Positions 26,837 through 36,370 of a DNA stretch of 64,000 nucleotides are shown in pieces. The position numbers were made by a program, and so were the translations under genes. The notes under the pieces are model-generated. The model was given only the letters and a program-made list of their open reading frames with translations. It made no database searches and was not told the DNA's origin. The stretch comes from JANYLB01 sp963837715 (GTDB lineage Bacteria > Actinomycetota > Acidimicrobiia > IMCC26256 > JANYLB01): NCBI GenBank assembly GCA_963837715.1, contig CAWIOF010000002.1:1550001-1614000 (forward strand). The letters run 5' to 3'. Within the stretch, counting starts at the first letter, position 1, and every line of letters begins with the position of its first letter.

Positions 26837-28348
26837 ATGCTCTGGATCGTGCTCGCGGTGATCGTCGTGTTCCTCGTGGCGGTTGCCGTGTACGACGTCG
26901 TCCAGCGCAAGCACGCGATCCTGCGCAACTTCCCGGTGGTCGGGCACCTGCGGTACCTGCTCGAGGCCATCGGCCCCGAGCTGCGCCAGTACATCGTCAC
27001 CGACAACGACAGCGACCGGCCCTTCAGCCGCGACCAGCGGCGGTGGGTCTACACGTCGGCCAAGCGCGTCAACAGCTACATCGGCTTCGGCACCGACAAC
27101 GACCTCGAGCTCACACCGGGGTACGTGATCGTGCGCCCGCAGACGTTCCCCGTGCCCGACCCGATCCCCGACGGCGCACCGCTCCCGTGCGCGAAGGTGC
27201 TCGGCGCGGCGCGCACCCGCGCCAAGGCGTTCCGCATGGGGTCGGCCGTCAACATCTCGAGCATGAGCTACGGCTCGCTGGGCGCACGCGCCGTCGAGGC
27301 GCTGAACGCCGGGGCCGCCCTCGCCGGTTGTCTCCAGGGAACCGGCGAGGGTGGTCTCACGCCGTACCACCTGCGCGGCGGCGACCTCGTGTGGCAGCTC
27401 GGGACCGGCTACTTCGGTTGTCGCGACGCGCACGGACGCTTCGACCTGGCCCGGTTCTGCGACGTCGTCGCGGTCAACCCGACGATCAAGGCGATCGAGA
27501 TCAAGCTCAGCCAGGGCGCCAAACCCGGTCTCGGCGGCGTGCTCCCCGCGGCCAAGGTGACCCGTGAGATCGCCCAGCTCCGCGGAGTATCGATGGGGGT
27601 CGACTGCATCAGCCCTCCGGCGCACACCGCGTTCCACGACGCCGACTCCCTGCTCGACTTCGTCGAGCTCCTCGCCGACCGCACCGGCCTCCCCGTCGGG
27701 GTGAAGACCGCGGTCGGCGATCTCGGGTTCTTCGACGATCTCGCCCGGCTCATGCGCGACACCGGGCGGGGCATCGACTTCCTCACGATCGACGGTGGTG
27801 AGGGTGGCACCGGTGCCGCACCGCTCGCGTTCGCCGACCACGTCGCCCTGCCGTTCATGGTCGGGTTCTCGAGCGTGTACCGCGTGTTCGCCGAGGCCGG
27901 CATCACCGACGAGATCGTGTTCATCGGTTCGGGCCGCAACGGGCTCCCGACCTCCGCCTTGCTGGCCTTCGCGCTCGGATGCGACGCGGTCAACGTCGGG
28001 CGCGAAGCGATGTTGGCGATCGGGTGCATCCAGGCCCAGCGCTGCCACACCGGTCGGTGCCCGACCGGGGTCACCACCAACTCCCACTGGCGCCAGCGTG
28101 GCCTCGACCCCACCCTGAAGTCGGTCCGGTGTGCGAACTACCTGACGCAGCTCCGGCACGAGCTCCTCGCCCTGGCCCACACCTGCGGCCAGGTCCACCC
28201 GGCGCTCGTGACCGCCGATCAGCTCACCGTGCTCGACGAGAACTACGGCACCCGCAGCGCACGGGAGGTGTTCGACTACCGGCCCGGTTGGGGCCTGCCG
28301 TCGCCCGCCCAACAGGGCGACGTGCGGGTGCTCATGCGACCGGCGTGA
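26837..28348 (+). CDS. Membrane-anchored FMN-binding glutamate synthase-family protein
   Basis: 503 residues. A single N-terminal membrane helix (MLWIVLAVIVVFLVAVAVYDV) is followed by the FMN-binding (beta/alpha)8 domain of glutamate synthase: NISSMSYGSLGARAVEALN, TGEGGLTPYHLRGGDLVWQLGTG and TIDGGEGGTGAAP. The motif CIQAQRCHTGRCPTG carries the cysteines of a [3Fe-4S] cluster. The amidotransferase and central domains of GltB are absent, so ammonia-dependent glutamate synthesis is doubtful. Stand-alone proteins of this type have no assigned reaction. The 3' end overlaps kaiB on the other strand by 17 bp. Confidence 0.88.
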   Translation: MLWIVLAVIVVFLVAVAVYDVVQRKHAILRNFPVVGHLRYLLEAIGPELRQYIVTDNDSDRPFSRDQRRWVYTSAKRVNSYIGFGTDNDLELTPGYVIVRPQTFPVPDPIPDGAPLPCAKVLGAARTRAKAFRMGSAVNISSMSYGSLGARAVEALNAGAALAGCLQGTGEGGLTPYHLRGGDLVWQLGTGYFGCRDAHGRFDLARFCDVVAVNPTIKAIEIKLSQGAKPGLGGVLPAAKVTREIAQLRGVSMGVDCISPPAHTAFHDADSLLDFVELLADRTGLPVGVKTAVGDLGFFDDLARLMRDTGRGIDFLTIDGGEGGTGAAPLAFADHVALPFMVGFSSVYRVFAEAGITDEIVFIGSGRNGLPTSALLAFALGCDAVNVGREAMLAIGCIQAQRCHTGRCPTGVTTNSHWRQRGLDPTLKSVRCANYLTQLRHELLALAHTCGQVHPALVTADQLTVLDENYGTRSAREVFDYRPGWGLPSPAQQGDVRVLMRPA

Positions 28349-28673
28349 TCGGTCCTGTGAGGGGCGGGAGCCCCGAGCGCAGATCCAGCCCGGCGAGCAC
28401 CGCGGCCGCGTCGTCGAGATCGCCGATCACCCGGCGGGGCGGGCCCGGCCCGCGCTTGACGAGGGTGGGGATGGCCACGATGTCGTGGAGACTGGCCTGC
28501 TCCGGATCGGCGACGAGGTCGATCACCTCGACCTCGTAGCGCCCGGCCAGGTGGAGCTCGCAGAGCGCACGCAGGTTCGCGAGCGCGAACACCGAGCGCG
28601 GCGTCGAATCGGCCACGAAGAGGCAGAGGTCGATGACGTCCGTATCGGCGTCGGACTCGGTCGCGGCGGTCAT
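28332..28673 (-). CDS. kaiB: KaiB-like circadian-clock / timing protein
   Basis: 113 residues of the KaiB thioredoxin-like fold: IDLCLFVADSTPRSVFALANLRALCE, then YEVEVIDLVADPEQASLHDIVAIPTLVKRGPGP and VIGDLDDAAAVLAGLDL. The cis-Pro after IVAIPT and the LVKRGPGP turn match KaiB. In cyanobacteria KaiB switches fold and binds the CI ring of KaiC to bring on dephosphorylation. The ATG overlaps the kaiC stop (ATGA), so the order is kaiC-kaiB, the reverse of cyanobacterial kaiBC. No kaiA is present. Confidence 0.92.
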   Translation of the reverse strand: MTAATESDADTDVIDLCLFVADSTPRSVFALANLRALCELHLAGRYEVEVIDLVADPEQASLHDIVAIPTLVKRGPGPPRRVIGDLDDAAAVLAGLDLRSGLPPLTGPITPVA

Positions 28674-30367
28674 GTCCGGGCCTCCTCGCCGCTCGCGTGC
28701 GGCGCCCCACTGCGTCGGAGCCGCATCGCGTCGCGTTCACCGGCGCGACGGGCATCCAGCGCTTCGTCGTCGTCGAGCTCGTGGACCTGCTCGGCGGTCT
28801 CGGCCTCGAACCCGGACCAGAGCGCGGCGACCTGGGCTTCGATCTCGGTCCGTCGACGATCGAGGAGTCGTCGCTGCCGACTGCGGGTGATCACCCGGCG
28901 TTCGTCCTCCTCGCGCTCCATCGCTTCGAGGTGGAGCCGGGCGGAGCCGGTGAACACTCCCCCGCTCCCGATGTACGGCGGCACCAGGTCGATCCCGTCG
29001 TCGGTCAGGAGGAACTCGCGGACCTGGTTCGAGTGCGCGGAGCCCCGCGACTTCGAGATGTAGAGGACGCGGTTGCGCTCACCGTCGACCTCCACGTTGC
29101 GGAGTTCCAGCCACGTGTCGATGAGCGAGGATACCTCCAGGTCGCTGGAGTCGACGGACCCCGATGTCTGGGCCGTGTACACCGCCGTGATCTCACGCCC
29201 CTTCAGGTAGTCGATGCGACGGATCAGGCCGGAGAGGACGTCGTCGCGCGATCCTGATCGCAACAAGCTGGTGATCGGGTCGATGGTGACCACCGTCGGT
29301 TCGAACTCCTCGACGAGCTCCCGCAGTGCTTCGAGGTGGAGCTCGGTCCCGTAGATCGTGGGGCGTGCGGTGAGGAACTCGAGCAGGCCCGCGGTGACCC
29401 ATTGCTGGAGCTCGATTCCGACGCTGTGCATGTTGCGCACGATCTGCGCCGCCGATTCCTCGTGCGCCACGTAGATCGCCTTCTCGCCCCGGGCGCAAGC
29501 TGCTTCGACGAAGCGCGCCGCGATGGTCGACTTGCCGGTACCCGGCGTACCGGTCACGAGCACCGCGGTGCCGCGGTACAGCCCACCTCCGAGCAGCTCG
29601 TCGATCCGGCCGACGCCCGTCGAGATCCGGTCGGTCGGCGCACTGCTCTCGAGGCCGACCGACGTGATCGGCTGCACGACGATTCCGCGGGCGCTGATGT
29701 GGAACGGGTACTCGTTCGTGCCGTGCACCGAACCGCGGTACTTCGCGACCCGGAGCCGCCGGGTCGCGATCCCGGCCTCGACCCGCTGGGTGAGCACCAC
29801 GACACAGTCCGACACGTACTCCTCCACGCCGACCCGGGTCATCGCGTCGCCGACGCCCTTCTCCGCAGTGACCACCACGGTGATGCCCGCCTCCTTGCAC
29901 CAGGCGAAGATGCGGTGCATCTCGGCCCGCACGATGTCGGCATCGTGGATGGACCCGAACAGCACGTCGATCGTGTCGAGCACGAGGCGCTTCGCGCCGA
30001 CCTTCCGGACCGCCCCGTCGATGCGGATCAGGAGTGCCTCGAGGTCGTACGTACCGACCTCGGCCTGGCGGCGATCGAGGTGCACCTCCTCGATGGCGAG
30101 TCGACCGGCTGCCTCGAGCGCGCCGAGGTCGATGCCGAGCGACGCGACGTCGGCGACGAGATCGGCTCTCGACTCCTCGAACGTCACGAGCACACCGGTT
30201 TCACCGGCCTCGGCGCCGCCGAGCACGAGGAACTCGATCGCGAGCAGGGTCTTGCCGCCCCCGGCCGGACCGCACACCAACGTGGGCCGGCAGCGAGGGA
30301 AGCCACCCCGGGTCACGTCGTCGAGTCCGGGGATGCCGGTGGGGGCCTTGCTGACCGGATCGATCAT
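28670..30367 (-). CDS. kaiC: KaiC-family double-domain ATPase/kinase with C-terminal coiled-coil extension
   Basis: 565 residues with two RecA-like domains. CI (about 1-247) has Walker A GPAGGGKT at 33-40, a catalytic Glu pair at 64-65 (VTFEES) and Walker B around 128-134. CII (about 248-470) has Walker A GTPGTGKS at 273-280 and a Glu pair at 303-304 (AHEES). The segment EVSSLIDTW (411-419) aligns with the autophosphorylated Ser431/Thr432 region of cyanobacterial KaiC and offers Ser413/Ser414. After 475 come about 90 charged residues of coiled-coil type in place of the short KaiA-binding tail. ATP-driven timing or stress signalling is expected. The 80 bp to the divergent kinase gene form a shared promoter region. 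Confidence 0.93.
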   Translation of the reverse strand: MIDPVSKAPTGIPGLDDVTRGGFPRCRPTLVCGPAGGGKTLLAIEFLVLGGAEAGETGVLVTFEESRADLVADVASLGIDLGALEAAGRLAIEEVHLDRRQAEVGTYDLEALLIRIDGAVRKVGAKRLVLDTIDVLFGSIHDADIVRAEMHRIFAWCKEAGITVVVTAEKGVGDAMTRVGVEEYVSDCVVVLTQRVEAGIATRRLRVAKYRGSVHGTNEYPFHISARGIVVQPITSVGLESSAPTDRISTGVGRIDELLGGGLYRGTAVLVTGTPGTGKSTIAARFVEAACARGEKAIYVAHEESAAQIVRNMHSVGIELQQWVTAGLLEFLTARPTIYGTELHLEALRELVEEFEPTVVTIDPITSLLRSGSRDDVLSGLIRRIDYLKGREITAVYTAQTSGSVDSSDLEVSSLIDTWLELRNVEVDGERNRVLYISKSRGSAHSNQVREFLLTDDGIDLVPPYIGSGGVFTGSARLHLEAMEREEDERRVITRSRQRRLLDRRRTEIEAQVAALWSGFEAETAEQVHELDDDEALDARRAGERDAMRLRRSGAPHASGEEART

Positions 30368-30447
30368 GGCGCTCCTTCAGTCGGGAGGCATCCGCCACGA
30401 ACGACGATGCCGCCACGAATCGACGGTGAGACGCGATACTCACGGGG

Positions 30448-31506
30448 ATGGACGCCGCGGACTTCGATGCCGACACGGTGCTCGGTGCGCTGGCCGACAC
30501 GACGAGCGACGCCGTGATCCTGGCCGCGGGCGACGGCACGATCCGCTCCTGGAACGTTGCTGCCGAGTGGCTCCTCGGCCCCGCGTCGGCGGGACCCCCG
30601 CCCGGAGACCCCACGGTGATGCTCGCCGCGCTCGATGCGACCGACGACGGTGCGCTCGAAACGCTCGTCGGCGCCGCGCACGAGACCGGCGCGACGACGC
30701 ACGCGGCGGAACTGCAAGTGCGCACGCACACCGGCTCGACGGCCACGGCGCGCCTCGCGGCGACTCCACTGCCCATCGGGCCCGATGCGCGACGCGGCAC
30801 AGTCGTCGTCGTCCGCGATCTCACCGAGGCGCTCGCGCTCGCGCACTTCGCCGCGACAGCGGCCCACGATCTCGCGGAACCGGCCCGCACGGTGAGCGGC
30901 ATGGTCCAGTTGCTCGCCCGCCAGTACCGCGACCAGCTCGGCGACGACGGTGCGGAGCTCGTCGACTTCGCGGTCGACGGGTGCGCCCGGATGCGTGACC
31001 TCATCGACAGCCTGCTCACCCTGGCCCGAGCCGACGCGGCCGAGGTGCGGCCGACCGAGGTCGATCTCACCCGCCTGCTCGACGACGTCGAACGCGATCT
31101 GCGTGCCGCGATCACCACGCGGGGCGCGATCATCGCCCACGGCGAGCTGCCCGCGGTCGTCGGTTCGGCCGACGGGATCCGCCAGGTGCTCGCGAACCTG
31201 ATCTCGAACGCGATCAAGTTCGTGCCGGTCGACGTGGTGCCACTCGTCCGGGTCGGCGCGGCCCGCGGGGCCGGGGAATGGATCGTGACCGTCGACGACA
31301 ACGGGGTGGGGATCGACCCCGAGTTCCGCGATCGGGTCTTCGGCGCGTTCGAGCGGCTCCACGTTCGCGAGGCCTATCCCGGCACCGGGATCGGCCTGGC
31401 CATCTGCCGTAGGATCGTGGAGCGGCACGGCGGGCGGATCTGGTCCGACGTCGGACCCGATGGCGGCACCCGATTCGCCTTCACTCTCCCGGACCCGCCG
31501 GCGTGA
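30448..31506 (+). CDS. PAS-domain sensor histidine kinase
   Basis: 352 residues: an N-terminal PAS domain (AVILAAGDGTIRSWNVAAEWLLG), a dimerisation/phosphoacceptor domain with His140 in AAHDLAEPARTVSGMVQLL, and an ATPase domain with N (NLISNAIKF), G1 (VDDNGVGID) and G2 (GTGIGLAI) boxes. The H-box DLxEP type is that of phytochrome-like and Rcp1-partner kinases. There is no membrane segment, so it senses a cytoplasmic signal. It diverges from kaiC, and its 3' end overlaps the convergent receiver gene by 26 bp; both are likely partners. Confidence 0.9.
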   Translation: MDAADFDADTVLGALADTTSDAVILAAGDGTIRSWNVAAEWLLGPASAGPPPGDPTVMLAALDATDDGALETLVGAAHETGATTHAAELQVRTHTGSTATARLAATPLPIGPDARRGTVVVVRDLTEALALAHFAATAAHDLAEPARTVSGMVQLLARQYRDQLGDDGAELVDFAVDGCARMRDLIDSLLTLARADAAEVRPTEVDLTRLLDDVERDLRAAITTRGAIIAHGELPAVVGSADGIRQVLANLISNAIKFVPVDVVPLVRVGAARGAGEWIVTVDDNGVGIDPEFRDRVFGAFERLHVREAYPGTGIGLAICRRIVERHGGRIWSDVGPDGGTRFAFTLPDPPA

Positions 31507-31942
31507 CCGAGGCGGCCGCGGCGCCGCCGCCGGCCGGGAGCCGCACCGTGCCGAACCAGAACTCCTCGAGCTCGCGGACCACGGTCACGAAGTCGCCGAG
31601 CTCGCGGGGCTTGATGAGGTAGCAGTTGGCGCCGAGCTCGTAGGCCTCCCGCACGAAGCGGTCGTCGCCGCGGCTCGTGAACATCGCCACGGGGATCACC
31701 CGGAGGTCGGGGTCGGCGGCGAGCTGCTCGAGCACCTCGAGGCCGGAGAGCCCGGGCATCTCGAGGTCGAGGATGATCAGATCGGGACGCAGCCCGGGTG
31801 CCCGCAAGAGATCCAGCGCCTCGGACCCGGTGTGGGCGACCCGGAGGACGCAGGGTATCCGGGCCTCCTGGAGCGCCTCGGTGGTGAGCCGGATGTCGGC
31901 AGGGTTGTCTTCGACCAGGAGAACAGTGTGCGGCTCGCTCAT
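31481..31942 (-). CDS. Rcp1-like single-domain response regulator
   Basis: 153 residues: a receiver domain with acidic pocket (VEDNPAD), phosphoacceptor Asp59 (IILDLEMPG), Thr/Ser switch (MFTSRGDD) and Lys (LIKPRELGDF). The NPAD and long beta4-alpha4 features are those of Rcp1, the phytochrome-coupled receiver. A Gly/Ala-rich tail follows without an output domain. It probably accepts phosphate from the convergent PAS kinase. The start at ATG 31942 is followed by HTVLLVEDN. Confidence 0.9.
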   Translation of the reverse strand: MSEPHTVLLVEDNPADIRLTTEALQEARIPCVLRVAHTGSEALDLLRAPGLRPDLIILDLEMPGLSGLEVLEQLAADPDLRVIPVAMFTSRGDDRFVREAYELGANCYLIKPRELGDFVTVVRELEEFWFGTVRLPAGGGAAAASVTPAGPGE

Positions 31943-32086
31943 GCGATGCCCCTTCTCGCCGGTCCATATCCGGACCGAACCGACAGATTGACCTTCAGGT
32001 CCGCCGGTTCCGTGCCGATTTGCGTTCATTATCACCGCGCATCGCGCGCGAAGACAGCCCATACGCATCAAGATCGGAGATTTTGG
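31943..32086. promoter_or_regulatory. Divergent promoter region between the two receiver genes
   Basis: 144 bp that are visibly more AT-rich than their surroundings (for example TTCATTATC and AGATTTTGG). They should contain promoters for the Rcp1-like gene (minus) and the receiver-PAS-GGDEF-EAL operon (plus). GGAGA at 32076-32080 is a good ribosome binding site for ATG 32087. I could not pair convincing -35 and -10 boxes. Confidence 0.45.
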
Positions 32087-35036
32087 ATGCCAGGCGATCC
32101 GACGACCGTGAGCCCGTCGTCGAGAGCTTCCGAAGCGACGGACACACCGGCCGACCAACACCTCAGTGTCCTCGTCATCGAAGACAACCCCGCCGACGCA
32201 CGCCTCGTCGCGTCGATGCTCGGCGAGGGCGCCTCCTCCGGGTGGCAGATCGCCACTGCGGCGACGCTCCGTGACGCACGGCAGGTGCTCCTCGACCTCG
32301 ACACGCCACCCGATTGCATCCTGCTCGACATGTCGCTCCCCGACGCGCAGGGACTCGAGGGGATCGTGGTCCTCGGCACCGCGGTTCCCGAGGTCGCGAT
32401 CGTGGTCGTCACCGGCAACCGCGAGGAGCGCATGGCCCTCGCCGCGCTCGCCGAGGGCGCGCAGGACTTCCTCTCCAAGGACCACCTCGACGCGACCACG
32501 CTGCGGAGCACGCTCCTTCGCGCGCGCCAGCGCAAAACATCGAGCAGCCAGGTCCACGCGAGCACCCGCCTCGCCCGATCCATCCTCGATGCGATCGAGG
32601 CCCCGACCGTCGCACTCGACGGACGCGGGCGCATCTTGTTGACCAACGCCGCATGGCGCAGCGCCGCGGTGATCGGTGGGGTCTCGCCCGAATCGGTGGG
32701 TGTCGGCGTGAACTACCTCGACGTCTGCGACGAGGCAACGGGACGCGACCTCGCCGGGGCCGGTGAAGCCGCCACGGGGATCCGGAGCGTCCTCAACGGG
32801 ACAGCCGAGCGGTTCTCGATCGACTACCCGTGCGACATGCCGACCAGCCAACACTGGTTCACCATGCGGGTCACCCCGCTCGGCGCACTCGGCGGCGGCT
32901 CGATCGTCACGCACATCGACATCACCGACGTCACGCGCGCCGAACAGGCCCTGCGGGTCGCGCAGCCCGCATTGCACACGCAGGTCGATCACACCGCCCA
33001 GATCTTCCTGGTGGTCGACGGCGAGGCGACCGTGCGGGCCTGCTCCGAGCTCACCAGGGACCTCCTCGGGGTCGACGCCGCCGCGGTCGTCGGAACCGAC
33101 CTGGGCGAGTGGATCCACGGGGCCGACACCCGCACGTTTCGCGAGGCCCTCGAACTGGTCGCGGGACGGCCGGGCGGCACCGTCGACGCCAAGCTCCGCA
33201 TCCGCGACGCATCGTGGAAGTGGCACATCGTCGACGTCGTCTTCCTGAACCGGATCGACGACGATCGCGTCCACGGGATCGTCGTCACCGGGAGCGACGT
33301 CACAGAACGCCAACGCGCCCACCTCCGGGCCCGGCTCGAACCGCGCCTGCTCGAGCAGCTGCCCTCGGGGCTGATCGTGACCGATGAAGCGGGCGTGCTC
33401 GTCTACTGGAACCCCCGGGCGTCGACCCTCTTCGGGATCGACGCGCACGCCATGCTCGGCCGCGACATGGCCGACGGACTCGGTCGCGTCGACCACCCGG
33501 AGCTCGCCGCGCTGATCGGCGACGCGATCCGCGAGCGCGGCCGGTGGGAAGGCGATTTCGAGGTCCACCATCCCGACGGCACGACCGTGCCGCTCTACGC
33601 CAGCTTCGACCTCGTCGAGCTCCCCGACATCGGGTTCACCGGCGTGTTGGGCATCGCCATCGACAACACCGAGCGTCGCAGACTCGAACACGACCTCGAC
33701 CACGCCGCGCACTTCGACGACCACACCGGTCTGCCGAACCGACGCCGGTTCGAGCAACACCTGCGGAACGTGCTGCATCGGCCCGACTCCGACCCCGACT
33801 CCGGGCGCGTCGCGGTGCTGTTGCTCGGCGTCGACGGACTGAACCGGGTCAACGACATCTACGGCCACGCGGCCGGCGACGCGGTGCTCCGCACCACCGC
33901 CGACACCGTCAGGCAGGTCGCGCCGACCGATTCGATGGTGGCCCGCTTCCTGGGCGACAGCCTGGTGGTCGTGCTCCGGACCGGACCCGACGGCGCCGAG
34001 GCGGTGGAGCTCGCCGACCGCATCCACGGCGCGCTGCGCGAAGCCGGGCCGGTCGGTGATTCCGGGGCGCCCCCGAGCGTGGGCATCGGCATCGCGCTCG
34101 CCGAGCCGGGCGACACCGTCGATTCCCTCATGGTCGAGGGTCACGTGGCCCGAGAGCAGGCCAAGCGGGCGGGTCGGGGCGGGACGGGGATCTACGACCC
34201 CGACCTCGAACGCGAGCACCGGCGCCGGGCTGCGCTCGAGGCGCAACTCGAGGGCGCGGTGGCCCGCGGCGAGATCACCGTCTGGTACCAACCGCAGGTC
34301 GAGATCGACACCGGCCGCATCCTCGGGGCCGAGGCCCTGGTGCGGTGGGAGCACCCGGAGCTGGGACGCCTCGACCCGGTGAGCTTCCTCGAACAGGCCG
34401 AGCACACCGGGGCGATCTCCACGATCGGTGCCTTCGTGCTGCGCGAGGCCGCGGCCCGGGCGGCCGAATGGCGGCGCGACTGCGATCCCGAGTTCCGGAT
34501 CTCGGTGAACCTCTCGGCCCGCCAGTTGCGGGAGCCGGGCCTGGTGCAGCTGGTGGCCGAGACCCTTGCCGCGACCGGGCTCGAGCCGATCGCGCTCACC
34601 CTCGAGATCACCGAGACCACGATCATCGAGAACCGCGCCGACGCGACCGTGACCCTCGAGGCGTTGCGGGCCATCGGCATCTCGATCTCGATCGACGACT
34701 TCGGGACCGGGTACTCCTCGCTCAGCTACCTCAAGGAGCTCCCGGCCGACGTGGTGAAGATCGACCGGAGCTTCGTCTCCACGATCGAGCACGACCCCCG
34801 CGACCGCGCGATCGTGGCCGCGATCGTGTCGCTCGCCGAAGCGCTCGACCTCGAGGTCGTCGCCGAAGGTGTCGAGACCGTCGAACAGCGGGACACGCTC
34901 GCCGCGCTCGGGTTGCGCGGTGGGTCAGGGGTTCCTCTGGGCCCGACCGGAATCGACCGCCGACTTCGGTCGGTGCGTGGCGCGCCGCGGGTGCGGCGCG
35001 ACTCCCGCGCCGAACACCAATGGGAAGCCCCGATGA
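32087..35036 (+). CDS. Response regulator with PAS, degenerate GGDEF and intact EAL domains (frameshift near 3' end)
   Basis: About 982 residues. In order: receiver (Asp81 in ILLDMSLPD), three PAS-like domains (roughly 155-265, 290-400 and 415-525), GGDEF (about 545-700) and EAL (about 715-970). The GGDEF signature reads LGDSL at 622-626, so diguanylate cyclase activity is probably lost. The EAL domain keeps GAEALVRW, ITETTII, DDFGTGYSSL, KIDRSF and EGVET, so c-di-GMP phosphodiesterase activity is expected. One extra T at 34913-34914 breaks the frame; removing it restores GCAVGQGFLWARPES and a TGA at 35034-35036 that overlaps the next ATG. Without repair the frame falsely fuses to the downstream kinase. 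Confidence 0.88.
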
Positions 35037-36370
35037 CGAGCGTGGCGTCGAAGACCCAGCCGGCGCCGACCGACTGGAACGCCGAGATGCTGCAGCTCAC
35101 GCGAGCCGTCTCCGCCGAGTTCCGCGAGACCCCCGATCTCCGGGAAGCACTGGGCGTGGTCGTCGAGCTGATCGGGCGCAGCCTCGACGTGCAACGGGTG
35201 TTCGTCCGCCTCGGCGTCGACTCGACGTTCCCGCCTCCGGTGGTCGCCGAGTGGATCGACGGTGAGACCGCGCGCGTCGCCGACCTGCCTCCATTCGAAC
35301 TGTCGGATCGGTTCTGGTCGGCGATCGAGCGGGGTGCGCGAACCAATCGAGCCATGGTCTCCGAAGACATCGCGTTCGACGACCGGCTGATGCCGAGCGA
35401 CATCGCCGGCGCGATCCGGTGGGGCATCCGGTCGGCCGTCATCTTCCCCTTCGCCAACGACGAGCAGAGCCCCGGAACGCTCTCGGTGCACGACACCGTC
35501 ACCACCCGCGAGTGGAACGCGGTGCAGGTCCACGCGCTCGAGGCCATCGGTCGCGAGATCGCGAACGCGGCGAAACGGGCCCGGGCGATCGAGCTCGAAC
35601 GGGAACTCCTCGCCCGGACGCGGGACCTCGACAACGAACGGAGCGAATTCGTCTCGTCGGTGTCGCACGAGCTCCGGTCACCGCTCACGAGCATCCTCGG
35701 GTACCTCGAGCTGCTCCACGACGGCGAGCTGGGCCCGCTCACCGACGACCAGACGTCGGTGCTCGACGTCATCGAACGCAACGGGCGTCGGCTGCTCGGG
35801 CTGATCGAAGACCTGCTCGCGGTGTCGAAGGTCGAACGGGGCTCGTTCGGCGTCCGCTTCGCGCCCGTCGACCTCAACGCGCTCGTGGCCACGGTCTGCG
35901 AGACGATCGCCATCCGGATCCGGGAGGGCGGCCTCGGGCTCACCGTCGATGTGCCCGACGAGCCCTGCCACGCCCTCGGCGACGCCGAGGAGCTCGAACG
36001 GGTCCTGCTGAACCTGGCCACCAACGCGGTGAAGTTCACGCCGCCGGGCGGAACGGTCGACATCGCACTCCGCCGCGAAGGGCACCTGGTGCGCATCGAG
36101 GTCACCGACACCGGGATCGGCGTGACCCCTGCGGATCAGGAGCACGTCTTCGAGCGGTTCTTCCGGGCCACCCACGACGGGAAGAAGCCCCCGTCGGGGA
36201 CCGGGCTCGGCTTGTACATCGTGCAGACCGTGGTCGAGACCCACGGCGGATCGGTCGAGTTCGAATCGGAGCCCGGCGTCGGGACTCGCATCGCATGTCT
36301 GCTCCCGGCCGCCCGGATCTCCGAGAGTCCGGAACCACCACCAACAGCACCGAAACTGGAGGAACGATGA
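35033..36370 (+). CDS. GAF-domain sensor histidine kinase
   Basis: 445 residues from ATG 35033. The N-terminal GAF-like domain covers about 20-180. A helical linker leads to the HisKA domain with His212 in SSVSHELRSPLTS. The ATPase domain has NLATNAVKF, VTDTGIGV and GTGLGLYIV. It has no membrane segment, so the signal is likely a small ligand or redox state. It is coupled at both ends by ATGA overlaps, to the EAL protein and to the next receiver, which is its likely phosphate acceptor. Confidence 0.9.
   Translation: MTSVASKTQPAPTDWNAEMLQLTRAVSAEFRETPDLREALGVVVELIGRSLDVQRVFVRLGVDSTFPPPVVAEWIDGETARVADLPPFELSDRFWSAIERGARTNRAMVSEDIAFDDRLMPSDIAGAIRWGIRSAVIFPFANDEQSPGTLSVHDTVTTREWNAVQVHALEAIGREIANAAKRARAIELERELLARTRDLDNERSEFVSSVSHELRSPLTSILGYLELLHDGELGPLTDDQTSVLDVIERNGRRLLGLIEDLLAVSKVERGSFGVRFAPVDLNALVATVCETIAIRIREGGLGLTVDVPDEPCHALGDAEELERVLLNLATNAVKFTPPGGTVDIALRREGHLVRIEVTDTGIGVTPADQEHVFERFFRATHDGKKPPSGTGLGLYIVQTVVETHGGSVEFESEPGVGTRIACLLPAARISESPEPPPTAPKLEER

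Noticed and set aside
25670..28312. An 880-codon open frame on the minus strand
   Set aside because: It is antisense to the acyl-CoA dehydrogenase and glutamate-synthase-like genes, which have clear domains. Its translation is low-complexity Arg/Glu/Val-rich sequence without motifs, an effect of GC-rich codons.
31481..34792. A minus-strand frame of 1,103 codons containing the Rcp1-like receiver
   Set aside because: Only the last 153 codons (from ATG 31942) show a protein family. The upstream part is antisense to the PAS-GGDEF-EAL gene.
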